From assembly GCA_963753845.1 (NCBI GenBank), contig CAVWEI010000004.1, positions 124,001 to 188,000 of the forward strand: a stretch of 64,000 nucleotides of DNA. The letters run 5' to 3'. The notes beneath the pieces were generated by a model that saw nothing but the letters and a program-made list of their open reading frames with translations, had not been told where the DNA came from and ran no database searches. Shown in pieces: positions 1 through 9,179 of this stretch (position 1 is its first letter; the number at the start of each line of letters is the position of its first letter). This DNA comes from Thiosocius sp963753845 (GTDB lineage Bacteria; Pseudomonadota; Gammaproteobacteria; Chromatiales; Chromatiaceae). Both the position numbers and the translations under genes were made by a program.

Positions 1-33
1 TGCCGCAATCGTGTCGATGCGGTGACTCGGGCG

Positions 34-984
34 TCACTTTTCGGCATCGATCATGGCCTTGACCACCGCGCACCAGGCGTCGGCGAGATTATTCAGATTG
101 TAGCCGCCGCCGCCCAGAGCCAGCAGCCGGCCCTGGCAATGGCGATCGGCGAGATCGCAAAGACGCGCGGTGGCGTGCCGGTGGGCCTCGCTGCTGTAGG
201 CCATATGGGTGATGGGGTCACCGTCCAGGCTGTCGGCGCCGCACTGGAACAGGATGAACTCTGGCCTGGCCTTGTCGACGAATTCCTCAACAAAGTCCCA
301 GGCCTCGAAAAACATCCGGTCGTCGGCGTGCGGTGGCATCGGGACGTTGAGCTTCGTCCCGCGCGCCGCGCCTTTGCCGGTCTCGTTCACCGAACCGGTC
401 CCCGGATACAGATAGCGGCCGTCTTCATGGATGTCTGCGGCGATCAGTTCCGGATCTTCTTCGAAGGCATAGTAGACGCCGTCGCCGTGGTGGGCATCGA
501 TGTCCACGTAGGCGACGCGCCGAATGCCGTGCTTTTCGCGCAAGGTCTCGATCGCAACACCGCAGTCATTGAAGACGCAGAAACCGGCGGCCGCTGCCCG
601 GCGTGCGTGATGCAAACCGGCTATGGGGACAAAGGCGCGCCGTGTCTTGCCGTTCACCAGGTCCGTCAACGCCTCCAGTACGGTACCGACCACCCGGGCC
701 GCTGCATCGTAGATGCCCGGGAAGACCGGGGTGTCGCCGCCATCGAGGTAACCGGTGCCCCTAAGCGACGCCTGTGCCACCCGGTCGATGTATTCTGCTG
801 TGTGGAAACGCGCTATCTCGTCCCTTTGCGCGTTCCTTGGTGGTTTCAGGTCGCATCCCTGCTCCAGCCCCAGCCGGTGGAACTCTGCAAGAAAGGCGTC
901 ATGCCGCAAGGGTCCGAACGGATGATCGGCGCCGAAGTTATAGTCACCGAGTCGCCCGCCCGCATAGATGCTCACTGTTTTCAT
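34..984 (-). CDS. Histone deacetylase-like (AcuC/HDAC family) amidohydrolase
   Basis: A 316-residue zinc amidohydrolase of the arginase/deacetylase fold, usual length for bacterial class II-type HDAC-like proteins. Visible motifs are GLHHA (H125-H126, the catalytic His pair), DIDAHHGDG (D163 and H165 as zinc ligands), GADSLDGDP (D251 as third zinc ligand) and GGGGYN (Y295, transition-state Tyr). The fold is known to deacetylate acetyl-lysine or acetylpolyamines in the cytoplasm; the substrate here cannot be read from sequence. It is followed on the same strand, in the direction of transcription, by the window edge, so operon partners downstream are unknown. Confidence 0.9.
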   Translation of the reverse strand: MKTVSIYAGGRLGDYNFGADHPFGPLRHDAFLAEFHRLGLEQGCDLKPPRNAQRDEIARFHTAEYIDRVAQASLRGTGYLDGGDTPVFPGIYDAAARVVGTVLEALTDLVNGKTRRAFVPIAGLHHARRAAAAGFCVFNDCGVAIETLREKHGIRRVAYVDIDAHHGDGVYYAFEEDPELIAADIHEDGRYLYPGTGSVNETGKGAARGTKLNVPMPPHADDRMFFEAWDFVEEFVDKARPEFILFQCGADSLDGDPITHMAYSSEAHRHATARLCDLADRHCQGRLLALGGGGYNLNNLADAWCAVVKAMIDAEK

Positions 985-1142
985 GGCAAGCGTTGCTGTC
1001 CCCGATGCTGAGGCATACCTGCAGGGTCGGTGTTAACCGGACCACGCCTGACCGCAGGGGCGGCCGCAAAGTAGGGTGGCAGCTGGCTTCGGTGTGAGCC
1101 TGGCATCTCCGAGCCGCTCGTTTTCCGGTGAATCGGTTGTTT

Positions 1143-1652
1143 CTAGGGAAACGCCGGGATATGCGGTTCTGTACCTTCGACGTCTGCATCCGGGTGATGC
1201 ATCTTCACCATCGACTCTATCTGTGCAACCCGGTCTTTCGGGACGTCGACCAGGAACAGGATCTCGCCCTTGCTGACGGCCTCTTCGAATTGTTTGATCT
1301 GGGAATTCATGACGTCCACCCCGATCATGCTCGACAGCCAGGCACCGATGCCGGATCCGGCCAGCGCCGTCGCGAGGATGGCGCCACCGCCCAGCACCAG
1401 GCCGGCAGGCGGAAACGAGACGGCGGCGACGCCGGCGAGGATGCCCGTGACGCCACCTACTGCGAGTCCACGCTCAACAGCGGGTATGACGTCGCTGGTT
1501 TGCAGTAGCGAGGCCTTCGGCAGGTCGCCCAGTTCTGTGCCTTCACGCGCGATGACGTGGATGTGGCGCTCGTCGATCCGCGCCAGCAGCAACTCGTCAG
1601 TCACCGTGCTGGCTGTTTTGAGATCGGGTACCAGAAAATAGATCCTGCGCAT
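1143..1652 (-). CDS. DUF1269-type glycine-rich membrane protein
   Basis: A 169-residue protein. The N-terminal half is a small alpha/beta region. Residues about 62-110 are hydrophobic and rich in Gly/Ala, typical of the double glycine-zipper segment in DUF1269 and general-stress-protein-17M-like proteins. The C-terminal part returns to a soluble alpha/beta region. The start ATG is preceded by a GGAG ribosome site. The family is usually annotated as a hypothetical membrane or stress protein; no catalytic residues are visible, and a function should not be assigned. It appears monocistronic on the minus strand. Confidence 0.6.
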   Translation of the reverse strand: MRRIYFLVPDLKTASTVTDELLLARIDERHIHVIAREGTELGDLPKASLLQTSDVIPAVERGLAVGGVTGILAGVAAVSFPPAGLVLGGGAILATALAGSGIGAWLSSMIGVDVMNSQIKQFEEAVSKGEILFLVDVPKDRVAQIESMVKMHHPDADVEGTEPHIPAFP

Positions 1653-1834
1653 GCAATTGTCTCCTCGGCGAAGTCACGGAGGGCCCGAATCCCAGCCTGT
1701 CCATCAATCGTCAGGCCGAACCAGAGTAGGGCCGGGGGATGTACCTGACCCAAGGATAGAACATCCTTGGCAGGCGACACCAGCTACCGGCGATCACGGC
1801 GCTGGCTGGCAGCCATGGTTCGATTCCGATGAAC

Positions 1835-2248
1835 TCAGTCCAAGAACGCCAGGATGGTCGCTATCGCGCGCGTAAACTCGTCGAAGGAGTGGGGTTTGAC
1901 GATGTAGTCGTCGACATCGTATTCGAATGCGGCAGTCCGGTCTTTCGGCTCGTTGGACGAAGTCAGGACGATGATGCGCAATTCCTTGAGTTCGGGGTCC
2001 CTGCGCAGCTCGCGCAAGAATTCGATGCCGCTCATCTTCGGGAGGTTGAGATCCAGAAGGATAAGGCCAGGCGGTGGCGAAATGGGTTCGAAACCATCGT
2101 GGCCACGAAGTATGCTCAATGCCTCCAGGCCGGTCCGGGCGACCCGCAGGGGATTGCTGATCTGGTTCTTCTTCAGGGCACGCTGCACGGTCATGATGTC
2201 GACCCTGTCATCCTCGACCAGCAATATTGTCTCGTCTTTGTTCAGCAT
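1835..2248 (-). CDS. Single-domain response regulator, Rcp1-like
   Basis: A 137-residue stand-alone receiver domain with no output domain. Acidic residues E12-D13-D14, phosphoacceptor D66 (LILLDLNLP), the conserved Thr/Ser of IIVLTSS and the Lys of YIVKPHSF are all present. The spacing of the acidic pocket and the LNLP motif resemble Rcp1/CheY-like regulators that partner with phytochrome-type or CHASE-type kinases. It starts 41 bases downstream of the histidine kinase gene, so it is very likely its cognate receiver. It probably acts by protein-protein contact, since no DNA-binding domain is encoded. Confidence 0.9.
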   Translation of the reverse strand: MLNKDETILLVEDDRVDIMTVQRALKKNQISNPLRVARTGLEALSILRGHDGFEPISPPPGLILLDLNLPKMSGIEFLRELRRDPELKELRIIVLTSSNEPKDRTAAFEYDVDDYIVKPHSFDEFTRAIATILAFLD

Positions 2249-2289
2249 AACCCGCTATTCCCAGTCTCTTTCGAACCAATGCGCCGCTT

Positions 2290-4251
2290 TCATGGTTGAT
2301 CACCCGATTTGGCAGGAGCCTTGTTTGGCCAGGTGAAATAGACGCAAACGCCCTCACCGAGGGCAGATTCCAACCTTACTTTGCCTCCGTGTTCCTCTAC
2401 AATCTTCTTGACCAATGCCAGTCCAATGCCGGTACTGTTTTCCGTATCGCGGGAAGCCAGCGTCTGGAACATCATAAAGACCTTGTCATGATATTCTGGG
2501 GCTATCCCCTGGCCGTTGTCGCACAGAGAAAACTCATAGAATTTTCTGCGATTCTCGCACCCAATTCGGATCTTCCCCTTTTCCCCGCCGTGGTGTTTCA
2601 GGCTGTTGCTGATCAGGTTCGCAAACACCTGCCCCAGCTGCAGCCGATCGGCATAGAGGGTTGGCATTTCTCCCTGGATCTTGATCTTGAACCCTTTTGG
2701 GGGGGAGAGCGAATCGATGGTCTCGATGATCAGCTCCCGGGTGTCGACCGGATTTACCGTGTCGCTGGTCTTGCCGACCCGGGAATATTCCAGCAGTCCC
2801 TCGATCAGATTATGCATCCGGCTGACCCGGTCGCGCAGCAACGCGAGCTGTTCTCTGGAGGAATCGTCGAGCTTGTCGGCAAGATCTTCCTCGATCCATC
2901 CGGCCAGGTTGCTCACGGCCCGCAGTGGGGCCTTCAGGTCGTGGGAGGTCACGTAGGCAAACTGCTCCAGATACTGGGCCCTTCGATCCGCCTCGGCCGT
3001 GCGGCTGGCAATGTGATCCTCCAGTGTTTCGTTCAGCGTCTGGAGTTCCCGCTCGGCCGATTTGCGCTCGGTCACTTCCCGATTGAGGGCCTGTACCGTT
3101 TCCCACAGCTGTGATGTCCTCACGTCCACCTCGCGCCGCACCTGTCTCGCCCTGCCAATGAGCGTGGCCACATAGACACTCAGCAGCGCGGTGAAGGCGA
3201 GGCCTCCGGCGAACATGATCCAGCTGTTCCGGACCTCGGTTGCATACTGTCCGGGGGAAGGATTGCACACCACTTCCCAGGATTGGTCGCCAACAAAGAT
3301 CTGGTCTTTGAAGGTCATTGCCGACGTCAAGTCTTGGAACCCTGGGTGTTTTCTGAGGCGAGATTGATGAGTGTAGAGCCGCCGCCTTTCGCCGTTGGTG
3401 TCAGGCAGGTAGAAGTGGATATCGATTCCCGCAGGCCGAAGGGTGCCGAGTGCCTGTTCGACAATTTCGCCAAGGTAGAAGATACCGATAGCGAACCCTT
3501 TGAGCCTGGAGGAGGATAGAGGTGCATCCTCTTCGGTGGGTTGGTCTTCAAAAAAAACGGGCAACACCGCCAGGATCTTTTCCTTTTCGCTGCTTCGTTC
3601 AATAATCGAGGCCCCCGGTGAAACCTGCATGGATTGAGTGAGTTCGGCCTGGCTCAAAAGGGGGGCAATCATCGGCTCGGCGCCTATGTTGAGGCCGAGC
3701 ATCGCTTTGTTTTCTCTATACGGCTGGATGTATAGGACAGGGTAGCTGACAGGGCGGTCGGTTTTCTCGATCAGTTCGCCGACAGGGCCGAACTCCCTGA
3801 TCTGGAAGGGGGGGAAACTTCGGCGGACATCTGTGAGAAACTCGGTTGTGTCATCGATCGGTACTACCGGGGCCCACGCAAGGGCCTTGATGCTGCTGTG
3901 ACTCTTAAGGGCGGGACCGACAAATTTTCTGAACTCGCGGCGGCCTACAGTCGCGGAAGCCCCGAAAAGGCTGGCGATGTCCTGGACCCGCCCGAAGGAA
4001 TATGTCAGCTCCCTTTGTACGGCCAGAATGCGATCCTGCGACGCCTCGCGAAATGTTATCTCGACCTGACCCTTCTCCCACCGGAGAGATTGAATCAACG
4101 CGGCTATGGTTATCGTCACGCCCAAGGCGGCAACCAGTACAACTGGAAGGTAGGCCAACCAGGTCGGTCTGGTGTCCTGACCCCGCCGATTGTCCAAAAT
4201 TTGAAGATCGGCCAACCACGACAGGTATCGCTCGAGCAGGCCACTTCCCAT
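2290..4251 (-). CDS. CHASE-domain sensor histidine kinase
   Basis: A 653-residue membrane sensor kinase. TM1 lies at about residues 31-56 and TM2 at about 342-366, flanking a periplasmic region of nearly 290 residues that matches the CHASE ligand-binding fold. A coiled coil (about 370-420) leads to a HisKA domain with phosphoacceptor H437 in the SHDLKAPLR motif, then a HATPase_c domain with N, GxG and G2 boxes (NLISNSLKHH, DNGQGIAPE, GIGLALVKKI). This organisation resembles phytochrome-like kinases that use Rcp1-type receivers. Its start is separated from the stop of the upstream P-loop kinase by a single base, implying translational coupling, and a receiver gene follows. Confidence 0.9.
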   Translation of the reverse strand: MGSGLLERYLSWLADLQILDNRRGQDTRPTWLAYLPVVLVAALGVTITIAALIQSLRWEKGQVEITFREASQDRILAVQRELTYSFGRVQDIASLFGASATVGRREFRKFVGPALKSHSSIKALAWAPVVPIDDTTEFLTDVRRSFPPFQIREFGPVGELIEKTDRPVSYPVLYIQPYRENKAMLGLNIGAEPMIAPLLSQAELTQSMQVSPGASIIERSSEKEKILAVLPVFFEDQPTEEDAPLSSSRLKGFAIGIFYLGEIVEQALGTLRPAGIDIHFYLPDTNGERRRLYTHQSRLRKHPGFQDLTSAMTFKDQIFVGDQSWEVVCNPSPGQYATEVRNSWIMFAGGLAFTALLSVYVATLIGRARQVRREVDVRTSQLWETVQALNREVTERKSAERELQTLNETLEDHIASRTAEADRRAQYLEQFAYVTSHDLKAPLRAVSNLAGWIEEDLADKLDDSSREQLALLRDRVSRMHNLIEGLLEYSRVGKTSDTVNPVDTRELIIETIDSLSPPKGFKIKIQGEMPTLYADRLQLGQVFANLISNSLKHHGGEKGKIRIGCENRRKFYEFSLCDNGQGIAPEYHDKVFMMFQTLASRDTENSTGIGLALVKKIVEEHGGKVRLESALGEGVCVYFTWPNKAPAKSGDQP

Positions 4252-4252
4252 A

Positions 4253-5422
4253 TCAGGAGTCAGCCGGGAAATGTTGGGCGATGGTCTTGCTTATGTGCAT
4301 CAGCAGTTCCTGCTGGGCCTCTTCGAGGTCGCTGTTGAAGATCATCGGGATCGAATGCTCTTCCGCTTCCGCGACCAGATAGGACTGCAGCGTCCAGATC
4401 TGATCGAGCTGCTTCAGGTAACGCGAGGACGTACGCTCGGGTTGCTCTTTGGCACGGCATTTGAGCCGTTTTGCGAGCGTCTTCTTGTTGGCCACGACCA
4501 GCATGAGCGGAATCACGATCGCCTGGTCGCCCGAGATGTCCAGGTCCAGCTCTGAAGGCAGCACATGCACGCCATCCACGATCAGATCGTGGCGTTCCTT
4601 GACCGCGCGCCGGATGGTCGCCTCCAGTCCATGCTTCACGATCCCGAACTGGGAGAGGAAGCCATTCACAACCTCGGTATCTTCGACTTTCGGCGCTGAC
4701 TTGCCTTCTGCCCTCAGCCCCCGCCAGGCCTCAAAGCTCGAATAGGAGAGCGTGGGGATCATCTTTTCCGGGAGATAGCAGCGTACGATTTCGCGCATCA
4801 TGTCGGTCGACTGAGTCCTGACGATATTCAACTGGTATGCCAGTTCCGTTGTCAGTGTGCTCTTTCCCGTACCCGTGATACCGCCGACCAGCACGATCAA
4901 GGGCAGGCCACTGTCCCTGAAGCGTCGCCAGGATAGAAACCGGTCAGCGGCCGCCTGCGAGCAGTGCTCTTTCAGGCGCGCGTAGACGATCTGCCTTAGC
5001 GAGGTGTGATCGACGACGGAATCCTCTCCCTTGCGCAGATCCTCGTGCACCTGCTGCGCGGTCTCCAGGGCCTCCCTGCGATCTATGGCACAGGCCTGAA
5101 GTGAACGCGAAAGTATGCCCACCGAAAAAGGGACCTCATCGGTCTCAGTCCGCACCATGGTCTGCCGTTCCTTGGAGAATCCAAGAACATAGGACCGGGC
5201 CAGAGACTCACCAAAGTGTTCGTGCAGTTCGGCGGATACGCGCTCCCTGAGCGTTTCGATCGTTATTTCGGCATCGTCCCCTAACTTGTCTCGAACAGAC
5301 TGCGCGACCAGGTACGCATCCTGAAACGATAGGCCGGCGCGCGCGAGGGATTCCACCAGCACCCCGCGCAGGAATGGGATCCTTTCACCGCTGGCACTTT
5401 CAACTATGAATAACTTTGCCAC
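4253..5422 (-). CDS. ATP-cone plus 2-phosphoglycerate kinase-like P-loop protein
   Basis: A 389-residue protein in three parts. Residues 1-90 and about 93-170 each look like an ATP-cone-type regulatory domain (nucleotide-sensing fold known from ribonucleotide reductases and NrdR). Residues about 175-385 are a P-loop kinase with Walker A GGITGTGKST (K187). The architecture corresponds to proteins annotated as 2-phosphoglycerate kinase, related to the archaeal enzyme that makes 2,3-bisphosphoglycerate; the bacterial substrate is not established. It is the first gene of a minus-strand operon with a CHASE kinase and a receiver, suggesting a signalling or metabolic-sensing role rather than central glycolysis. 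Confidence 0.75.
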   Translation of the reverse strand: MAKLFIVESASGERIPFLRGVLVESLARAGLSFQDAYLVAQSVRDKLGDDAEITIETLRERVSAELHEHFGESLARSYVLGFSKERQTMVRTETDEVPFSVGILSRSLQACAIDRREALETAQQVHEDLRKGEDSVVDHTSLRQIVYARLKEHCSQAAADRFLSWRRFRDSGLPLIVLVGGITGTGKSTLTTELAYQLNIVRTQSTDMMREIVRCYLPEKMIPTLSYSSFEAWRGLRAEGKSAPKVEDTEVVNGFLSQFGIVKHGLEATIRRAVKERHDLIVDGVHVLPSELDLDISGDQAIVIPLMLVVANKKTLAKRLKCRAKEQPERTSSRYLKQLDQIWTLQSYLVAEAEEHSIPMIFNSDLEEAQQELLMHISKTIAQHFPADS

Positions 5423-5455
5423 TGGCTCCAGCCATCAGTAACCATCGATCACCCA

Positions 5456-5536
5456 CCGGCACCAGGCAGGGCCCCTCAGGCCCTGTGCCGGGTGCACCGT
5501 GGAGAGTCCCGGATCCGGCTTGATCCCGGGACTCAA
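5456..5536. repeat. Two adjacent hairpin-forming inverted repeats
   Basis: Between divergent genes. The first inverted repeat pairs CCGGCAC (5456) with GTGCCGG (ending 5491) and AGGGCC with GGCCCT inside it. The second pairs GAGTCCCGG with the GATCCCGGGACTC arm (about 5504-5535). No T-run follows on either strand, so these are not ordinary intrinsic terminators. They could be structured leader RNA for the antiporter gene or protein-binding sites; which one is unknown. Confidence 0.4.
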
Positions 5537-5684
5537 GTTCTGGATGATGCCACGTGACGCATCCGACTTGCCAACTACGTCGAGGAGGCGGGCGCCCGCC
5601 CCGTGGGTCTTCGCAATCCCGGCAACACCTGGCGTCCGCGACTTCGGGTGCTAGATAAATGGCAATTGAAGGACAACGCCCGAG

Positions 5685-6911
5685 GTGGAAGGCATCATGT
5701 ATCTGGATATGGCCGTGTTGGCCGCGTTCGCGTTTGTTTACAGTATCGTGGGTGGCGCACTGGAACGCACACCTGTCAATGGTGCGATCGTATTTGCCAG
5801 TTTCGGCCTGGTCTTTGGCCCGCTGGGTCTGGGGCTTTTGACCCTGAATGTGGATGCCGAAGGTCTGAGGACCCTGGCGGAGCTGACCCTCGCGCTGGTG
5901 TTGTTCACCGATGCCTCGAATGCCGATCTGGGGGTGCTAAAAAGGAGTTTTCACATCCCGCAGCGGCTGCTGCTGTTTGGATTGCCTTTGACCATCCTGC
6001 TCGGTTTCGGGGTTGGGGTGACGCTTTTCGACGATTTGAGCCTTCTGGAAATCGCCATCCTTGCAACCATGCTGGCACCGACCGATGCGGCCCTGGGCAA
6101 GGCAGTGGTGACCGACGAATCCGTCCCGATCAATATCCGCGAGGGACTGAACGTCGAGAGCGGACTGAACGATGGTATCTGTGTCCCGATCCTGTTTGTC
6201 TTTCTTGCGCTCGCCGCCGGCAGCGAGGGCGAGGGTCCCGCCCGGGGCTTTGCGTTGACCCTGGTGGCCGAGGAGGTCGGGATCGGTTGTGCAGTGGGAC
6301 TGGGGCTGTCGCTTATCGGCGCCCGTTTGATCCAGCATTCGGCTGAGCGTGGCTGGATCACCGAGACCTGGCGTCAGTTGCCGGTGATTGCCCTGGCGGT
6401 GGCGGCCTTTGCGCTGGCTCAGGTCCTCGGGGGCAGCGGGTTCATCGCGGCCTTTGTCGGAGGGCTTCTGTTTGGTGCCCTCGTTAAGCAGCACAAGCAT
6501 CGTTTGCTTCTGGCGGCTGAGGGAACAGGCGATACCCTGGCCCTGATCACCTGGGTAGTGTTCGGTGCTGCAGTGGTCGGTCAGTCGGTCGGCTCGTTTA
6601 GTTGGCAGACAATGGCCTATGCGGTGCTCAGTCTCACCGTCGTGCGGATGCTGCCGGTGTTCCTGGCACTGGCAGGATTCAAGCTGCGCACCGACGAGAA
6701 GTTGTTCATGGGCTGGTTCGGGCCGCGTGGTCTGGCCAGCATCGTTTTTGCCGTTATCGTACTCAACGAGAGGCTGCCGGGTGGCGATACGATTGCAATG
6801 ACCGTAGTCTGCACCATAGCACTGAGCGTCGTTGCACATGGGCTGAGCGCGACGCCGCTGGTCGGGGCTTTGGCAGCCCGGGCCAAAGGCCCCGGAGCAC
6901 GGGGCAGTTGA
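5685..6911 (+). CDS. Cation:proton antiporter, CPA1/NhaP family
   Basis: A 408-residue polytopic membrane protein with about 12 hydrophobic segments and the CPA1 signature region ESGLNDGICVPILF (around residues 154-167), where family members carry the ion-binding acidic residues. The family exchanges Na+ or K+ for H+ across the inner membrane for pH and sodium homeostasis. The protein is shorter than NhaP proteins with a cytosolic RCK tail; no such tail is present. It begins a plus-strand run with a K+-channel-like gene 45 bases downstream, which supports a role in cation homeostasis. Exact ion preference cannot be read from sequence. Confidence 0.88.
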   Translation: MEGIMYLDMAVLAAFAFVYSIVGGALERTPVNGAIVFASFGLVFGPLGLGLLTLNVDAEGLRTLAELTLALVLFTDASNADLGVLKRSFHIPQRLLLFGLPLTILLGFGVGVTLFDDLSLLEIAILATMLAPTDAALGKAVVTDESVPINIREGLNVESGLNDGICVPILFVFLALAAGSEGEGPARGFALTLVAEEVGIGCAVGLGLSLIGARLIQHSAERGWITETWRQLPVIALAVAAFALAQVLGGSGFIAAFVGGLLFGALVKQHKHRLLLAAEGTGDTLALITWVVFGAAVVGQSVGSFSWQTMAYAVLSLTVVRMLPVFLALAGFKLRTDEKLFMGWFGPRGLASIVFAVIVLNERLPGGDTIAMTVVCTIALSVVAHGLSATPLVGALAARAKGPGARGS

Positions 6912-6956
6912 GGCTCACAGGGTCGCAGTGTTGGCCTCTTCGAAGGAATTAAAGGT

Positions 6957-7622
6957 ATGAAAGAAAAGGTTGCCCGCATCGACAACTTCACCTATCTGAA
7001 CTCGGCATTGGTGTTATTCCTGCTGCTGGGTTCGCTGGCAAGTGAGTTTACCGATCGTGGTCTGGCGGGGAGGCTGCTGGAGGGTGCCCTGATCCTGACA
7101 CTGGCCACCGGTGTATGGAGCCTCAGGTCTGAGAAAGGCATGTTCGCGGGTGGCCTGGGGCTGACGGCGGGTGTCCTGTTGGTCTCTCTGGCCGGACTCT
7201 TTCTCGAATCACATGGCCTGACCGCGGTCCACTATATCCTGCTGCTGGCCTTTTTTGTCGCCGCCACCTGGGTAACGGTAAAACAGGTGCTCTTTTCAGG
7301 GCACGTGGACGGCAACACCATCGTCGGTGCCATCTCTGTCTACCTGTTGCTTGGCATGATCTGGGCGATGCTGTTTGCGCTGCTGGAGCTGCTGGTGCCA
7401 GGATCCTTCAGGGGCCTTTCCAGCACTGGTGCAAATGCCGACTTCATGGATCTGCTCTACTTCAGTTTTGTTTCGCTGACGACGATGGGTTTCGGGGATA
7501 TCACCCCGATACTGCCTCTGGCCCGCTATCTCACCTTCATGGAGGGGATCGTCGGGCAGCTCTATCTGGCCATCATGATTTCGAGCCTGGTGGGCGTGCG
7601 CGTCTCCAACTGGAGCAGATAG
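6957..7622 (+). CDS. Two-pore-helix potassium channel-like membrane protein
   Basis: A 221-residue protein with about five or six hydrophobic segments. The last two flank a pore loop containing TTMGFGDITP (about residues 176-185), matching the K+ selectivity filter T-x-G-[YF]-G-D. This is the Ion_trans_2 type pore, preceded by an N-terminal membrane bundle and lacking a cytosolic RCK/TrkA domain. It lies 45 bases after the cation/proton antiporter and probably shares its transcript. Potassium conduction is inferred from the filter only; channels of this type in bacteria are rarely characterised. Confidence 0.85.
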   Translation: MKEKVARIDNFTYLNSALVLFLLLGSLASEFTDRGLAGRLLEGALILTLATGVWSLRSEKGMFAGGLGLTAGVLLVSLAGLFLESHGLTAVHYILLLAFFVAATWVTVKQVLFSGHVDGNTIVGAISVYLLLGMIWAMLFALLELLVPGSFRGLSSTGANADFMDLLYFSFVSLTTMGFGDITPILPLARYLTFMEGIVGQLYLAIMISSLVGVRVSNWSR

Positions 7623-7694
7623 TCTGCGCCCTGACTGCGTCGGAATCAGCGCCCGGCACCTGTCGAACCGGGCATCCACAAGGGGGCAGAACTG

Positions 7695-9179
7695 ATGAGG
7701 AGGCGAGTGACCGGCCTGATCCGATACATACTGAGGGCAGCGGGCTACAGCACGCTTGGTGCGAGCGTTGTACTGGTCATTGTGTATGTCCTTTACCTCA
7801 ATGGGCGTGCCGACCTGGACGTCTGGCACACGGCCGAACTCGACCAGGAGTTCACCGAAGGTTCCGGGATCGAGACCTTCGGAGGGTATCTGGAGCTGGA
7901 GGAGCGGCTTTTCCGGCAACTGGATGAACTGGTCTATGCCGAGGTGCAATCAGACCAGCGCAGCAGCATCAATCGATACAACCGCGGCAGCCTGTCGGAC
8001 CCGGAACGCTGGAGGCCGAACTGGAATCGCAGCTTCGAGTTGCCCGTAAAGTCGCCCAGGGCGGCCGTGCTGCTGTTGCACGGTATGTCCGATTCTCCAT
8101 ACAGCCTGAGGCATCTGGGCGAGGGTCTCAATGCCGCCGGCGCCTACGTGCTCGGGCTGCGGATGCCGGGTCATGGGACCGCGCCATCAGGGCTGGTAGA
8201 GATTACATGGCAGGACATGGCTGCAGCAGTGCGGCTGGCGATGCGCCATCTTGCTGAAAAGGGTGGCGACCGGCCGCTGTATGTCGTCGGCTATTCGGCG
8301 GGCGCCGCCCTGGCGGTGCAATATGCACTCGCTTCAATCGAGGACGAGGCACTACCGCAGGTCGACCGCCTGGTGCTCCTGTCGCCGGCCATCGGTGTGA
8401 CCTCCATGGCCGCGCTGGCAGTATGGCAGGCACGGCTCGGGCATCTGCTGGGCCTCGACAAGCTTGCCTGGAACTCTATTCTGCCGGAGTACGACCCGTT
8501 CAAGTACAACTCCTTTGCAGTGAACGCCGGGGATGTGGTGTATCAGCTGACCAACGAAATTCAGGAGCGTATCGGTGCTCTGGAACAGGCTGACATGCTC
8601 CGGAATCTGCCGCCGATCCTGGCCTTCTCGTCTGTCGTGGATGCAACCGTATCGACCCCGGCCCTGATCGAGGGGTTGTTTGAGCGCCTGCCGTCCGGTG
8701 GCCACGAACTGGTGTTGTTCGATATCAATCGAACGGCCGATATCGATCCGATCATCAAATGGGATCCGGCCAGGGTCATGCAGGCCATAGACCGGGATCC
8801 GGACCGGGTTTTCACCTTGAGTATCGTGTCCAATGAAGCTGAGGATAGCAGCGCGGTGAGTTTGCAGACCAAGTATCCCGATGAGGATGCCGCCAGCGAT
8901 ACCGGCCTGGGCATCTCCTGGCCAAAGGATCTCTACTCACTCTCGCATGTGGCGCTGCCCTTTCCGTCCGACGACCCGGTCTACGGTGGCCTTTCGCCCG
9001 GCAAGAGCCCCGGCATCCATTTTGGCGACATCGCATTGCGCGGTGAGCGTGGGGTACTGCAGATCTCGCCCGCCGAGATGCTGCGTTTGCGGTGGAATCC
9101 TTTCTACGCTTATGTGCAGACGAGGGTGCTCGAGCTTTTTGGAATGAATGCCTCTGCCAAGGTGGGGGGCAGGTTGTGA
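7695..9179 (+). CDS. Membrane-anchored alpha/beta hydrolase
   Basis: A 494-residue protein with one N-terminal transmembrane segment (about residues 15-36) and an alpha/beta hydrolase core. LLHGMSDSP (oxyanion-hole region, about residue 125) and GYSAG with nucleophile S201 are clear. The closest general class is serine aminopeptidase/lysophospholipase (Hydrolase_4). It is longer than typical members (about 300 residues), with an extended C-terminal region. Start ATG 7695 has an AAGGGGG ribosome site. The stop overlaps the GTG start of the AsmA-like gene (GTGA), so the two are translationally coupled. An envelope lipid or lipid-modification role is plausible but unproven. Confidence 0.8.
   Translation: MRRRVTGLIRYILRAAGYSTLGASVVLVIVYVLYLNGRADLDVWHTAELDQEFTEGSGIETFGGYLELEERLFRQLDELVYAEVQSDQRSSINRYNRGSLSDPERWRPNWNRSFELPVKSPRAAVLLLHGMSDSPYSLRHLGEGLNAAGAYVLGLRMPGHGTAPSGLVEITWQDMAAAVRLAMRHLAEKGGDRPLYVVGYSAGAALAVQYALASIEDEALPQVDRLVLLSPAIGVTSMAALAVWQARLGHLLGLDKLAWNSILPEYDPFKYNSFAVNAGDVVYQLTNEIQERIGALEQADMLRNLPPILAFSSVVDATVSTPALIEGLFERLPSGGHELVLFDINRTADIDPIIKWDPARVMQAIDRDPDRVFTLSIVSNEAEDSSAVSLQTKYPDEDAASDTGLGISWPKDLYSLSHVALPFPSDDPVYGGLSPGKSPGIHFGDIALRGERGVLQISPAEMLRLRWNPFYAYVQTRVLELFGMNASAKVGGRL

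Noticed and set aside
1805..1830. GGTTCGATTCC resembling a tRNA T-loop
   Set aside because: The flanking bases do not form the five-base T stem and no acceptor or anticodon arm can be drawn.
5525..5536. Twelve-base match CCCGGGACTCAA to the coxL-coxG hairpin (reverse complement)
   Set aside because: A match of this length is expected by chance many times in a GC-rich 64-kb window.
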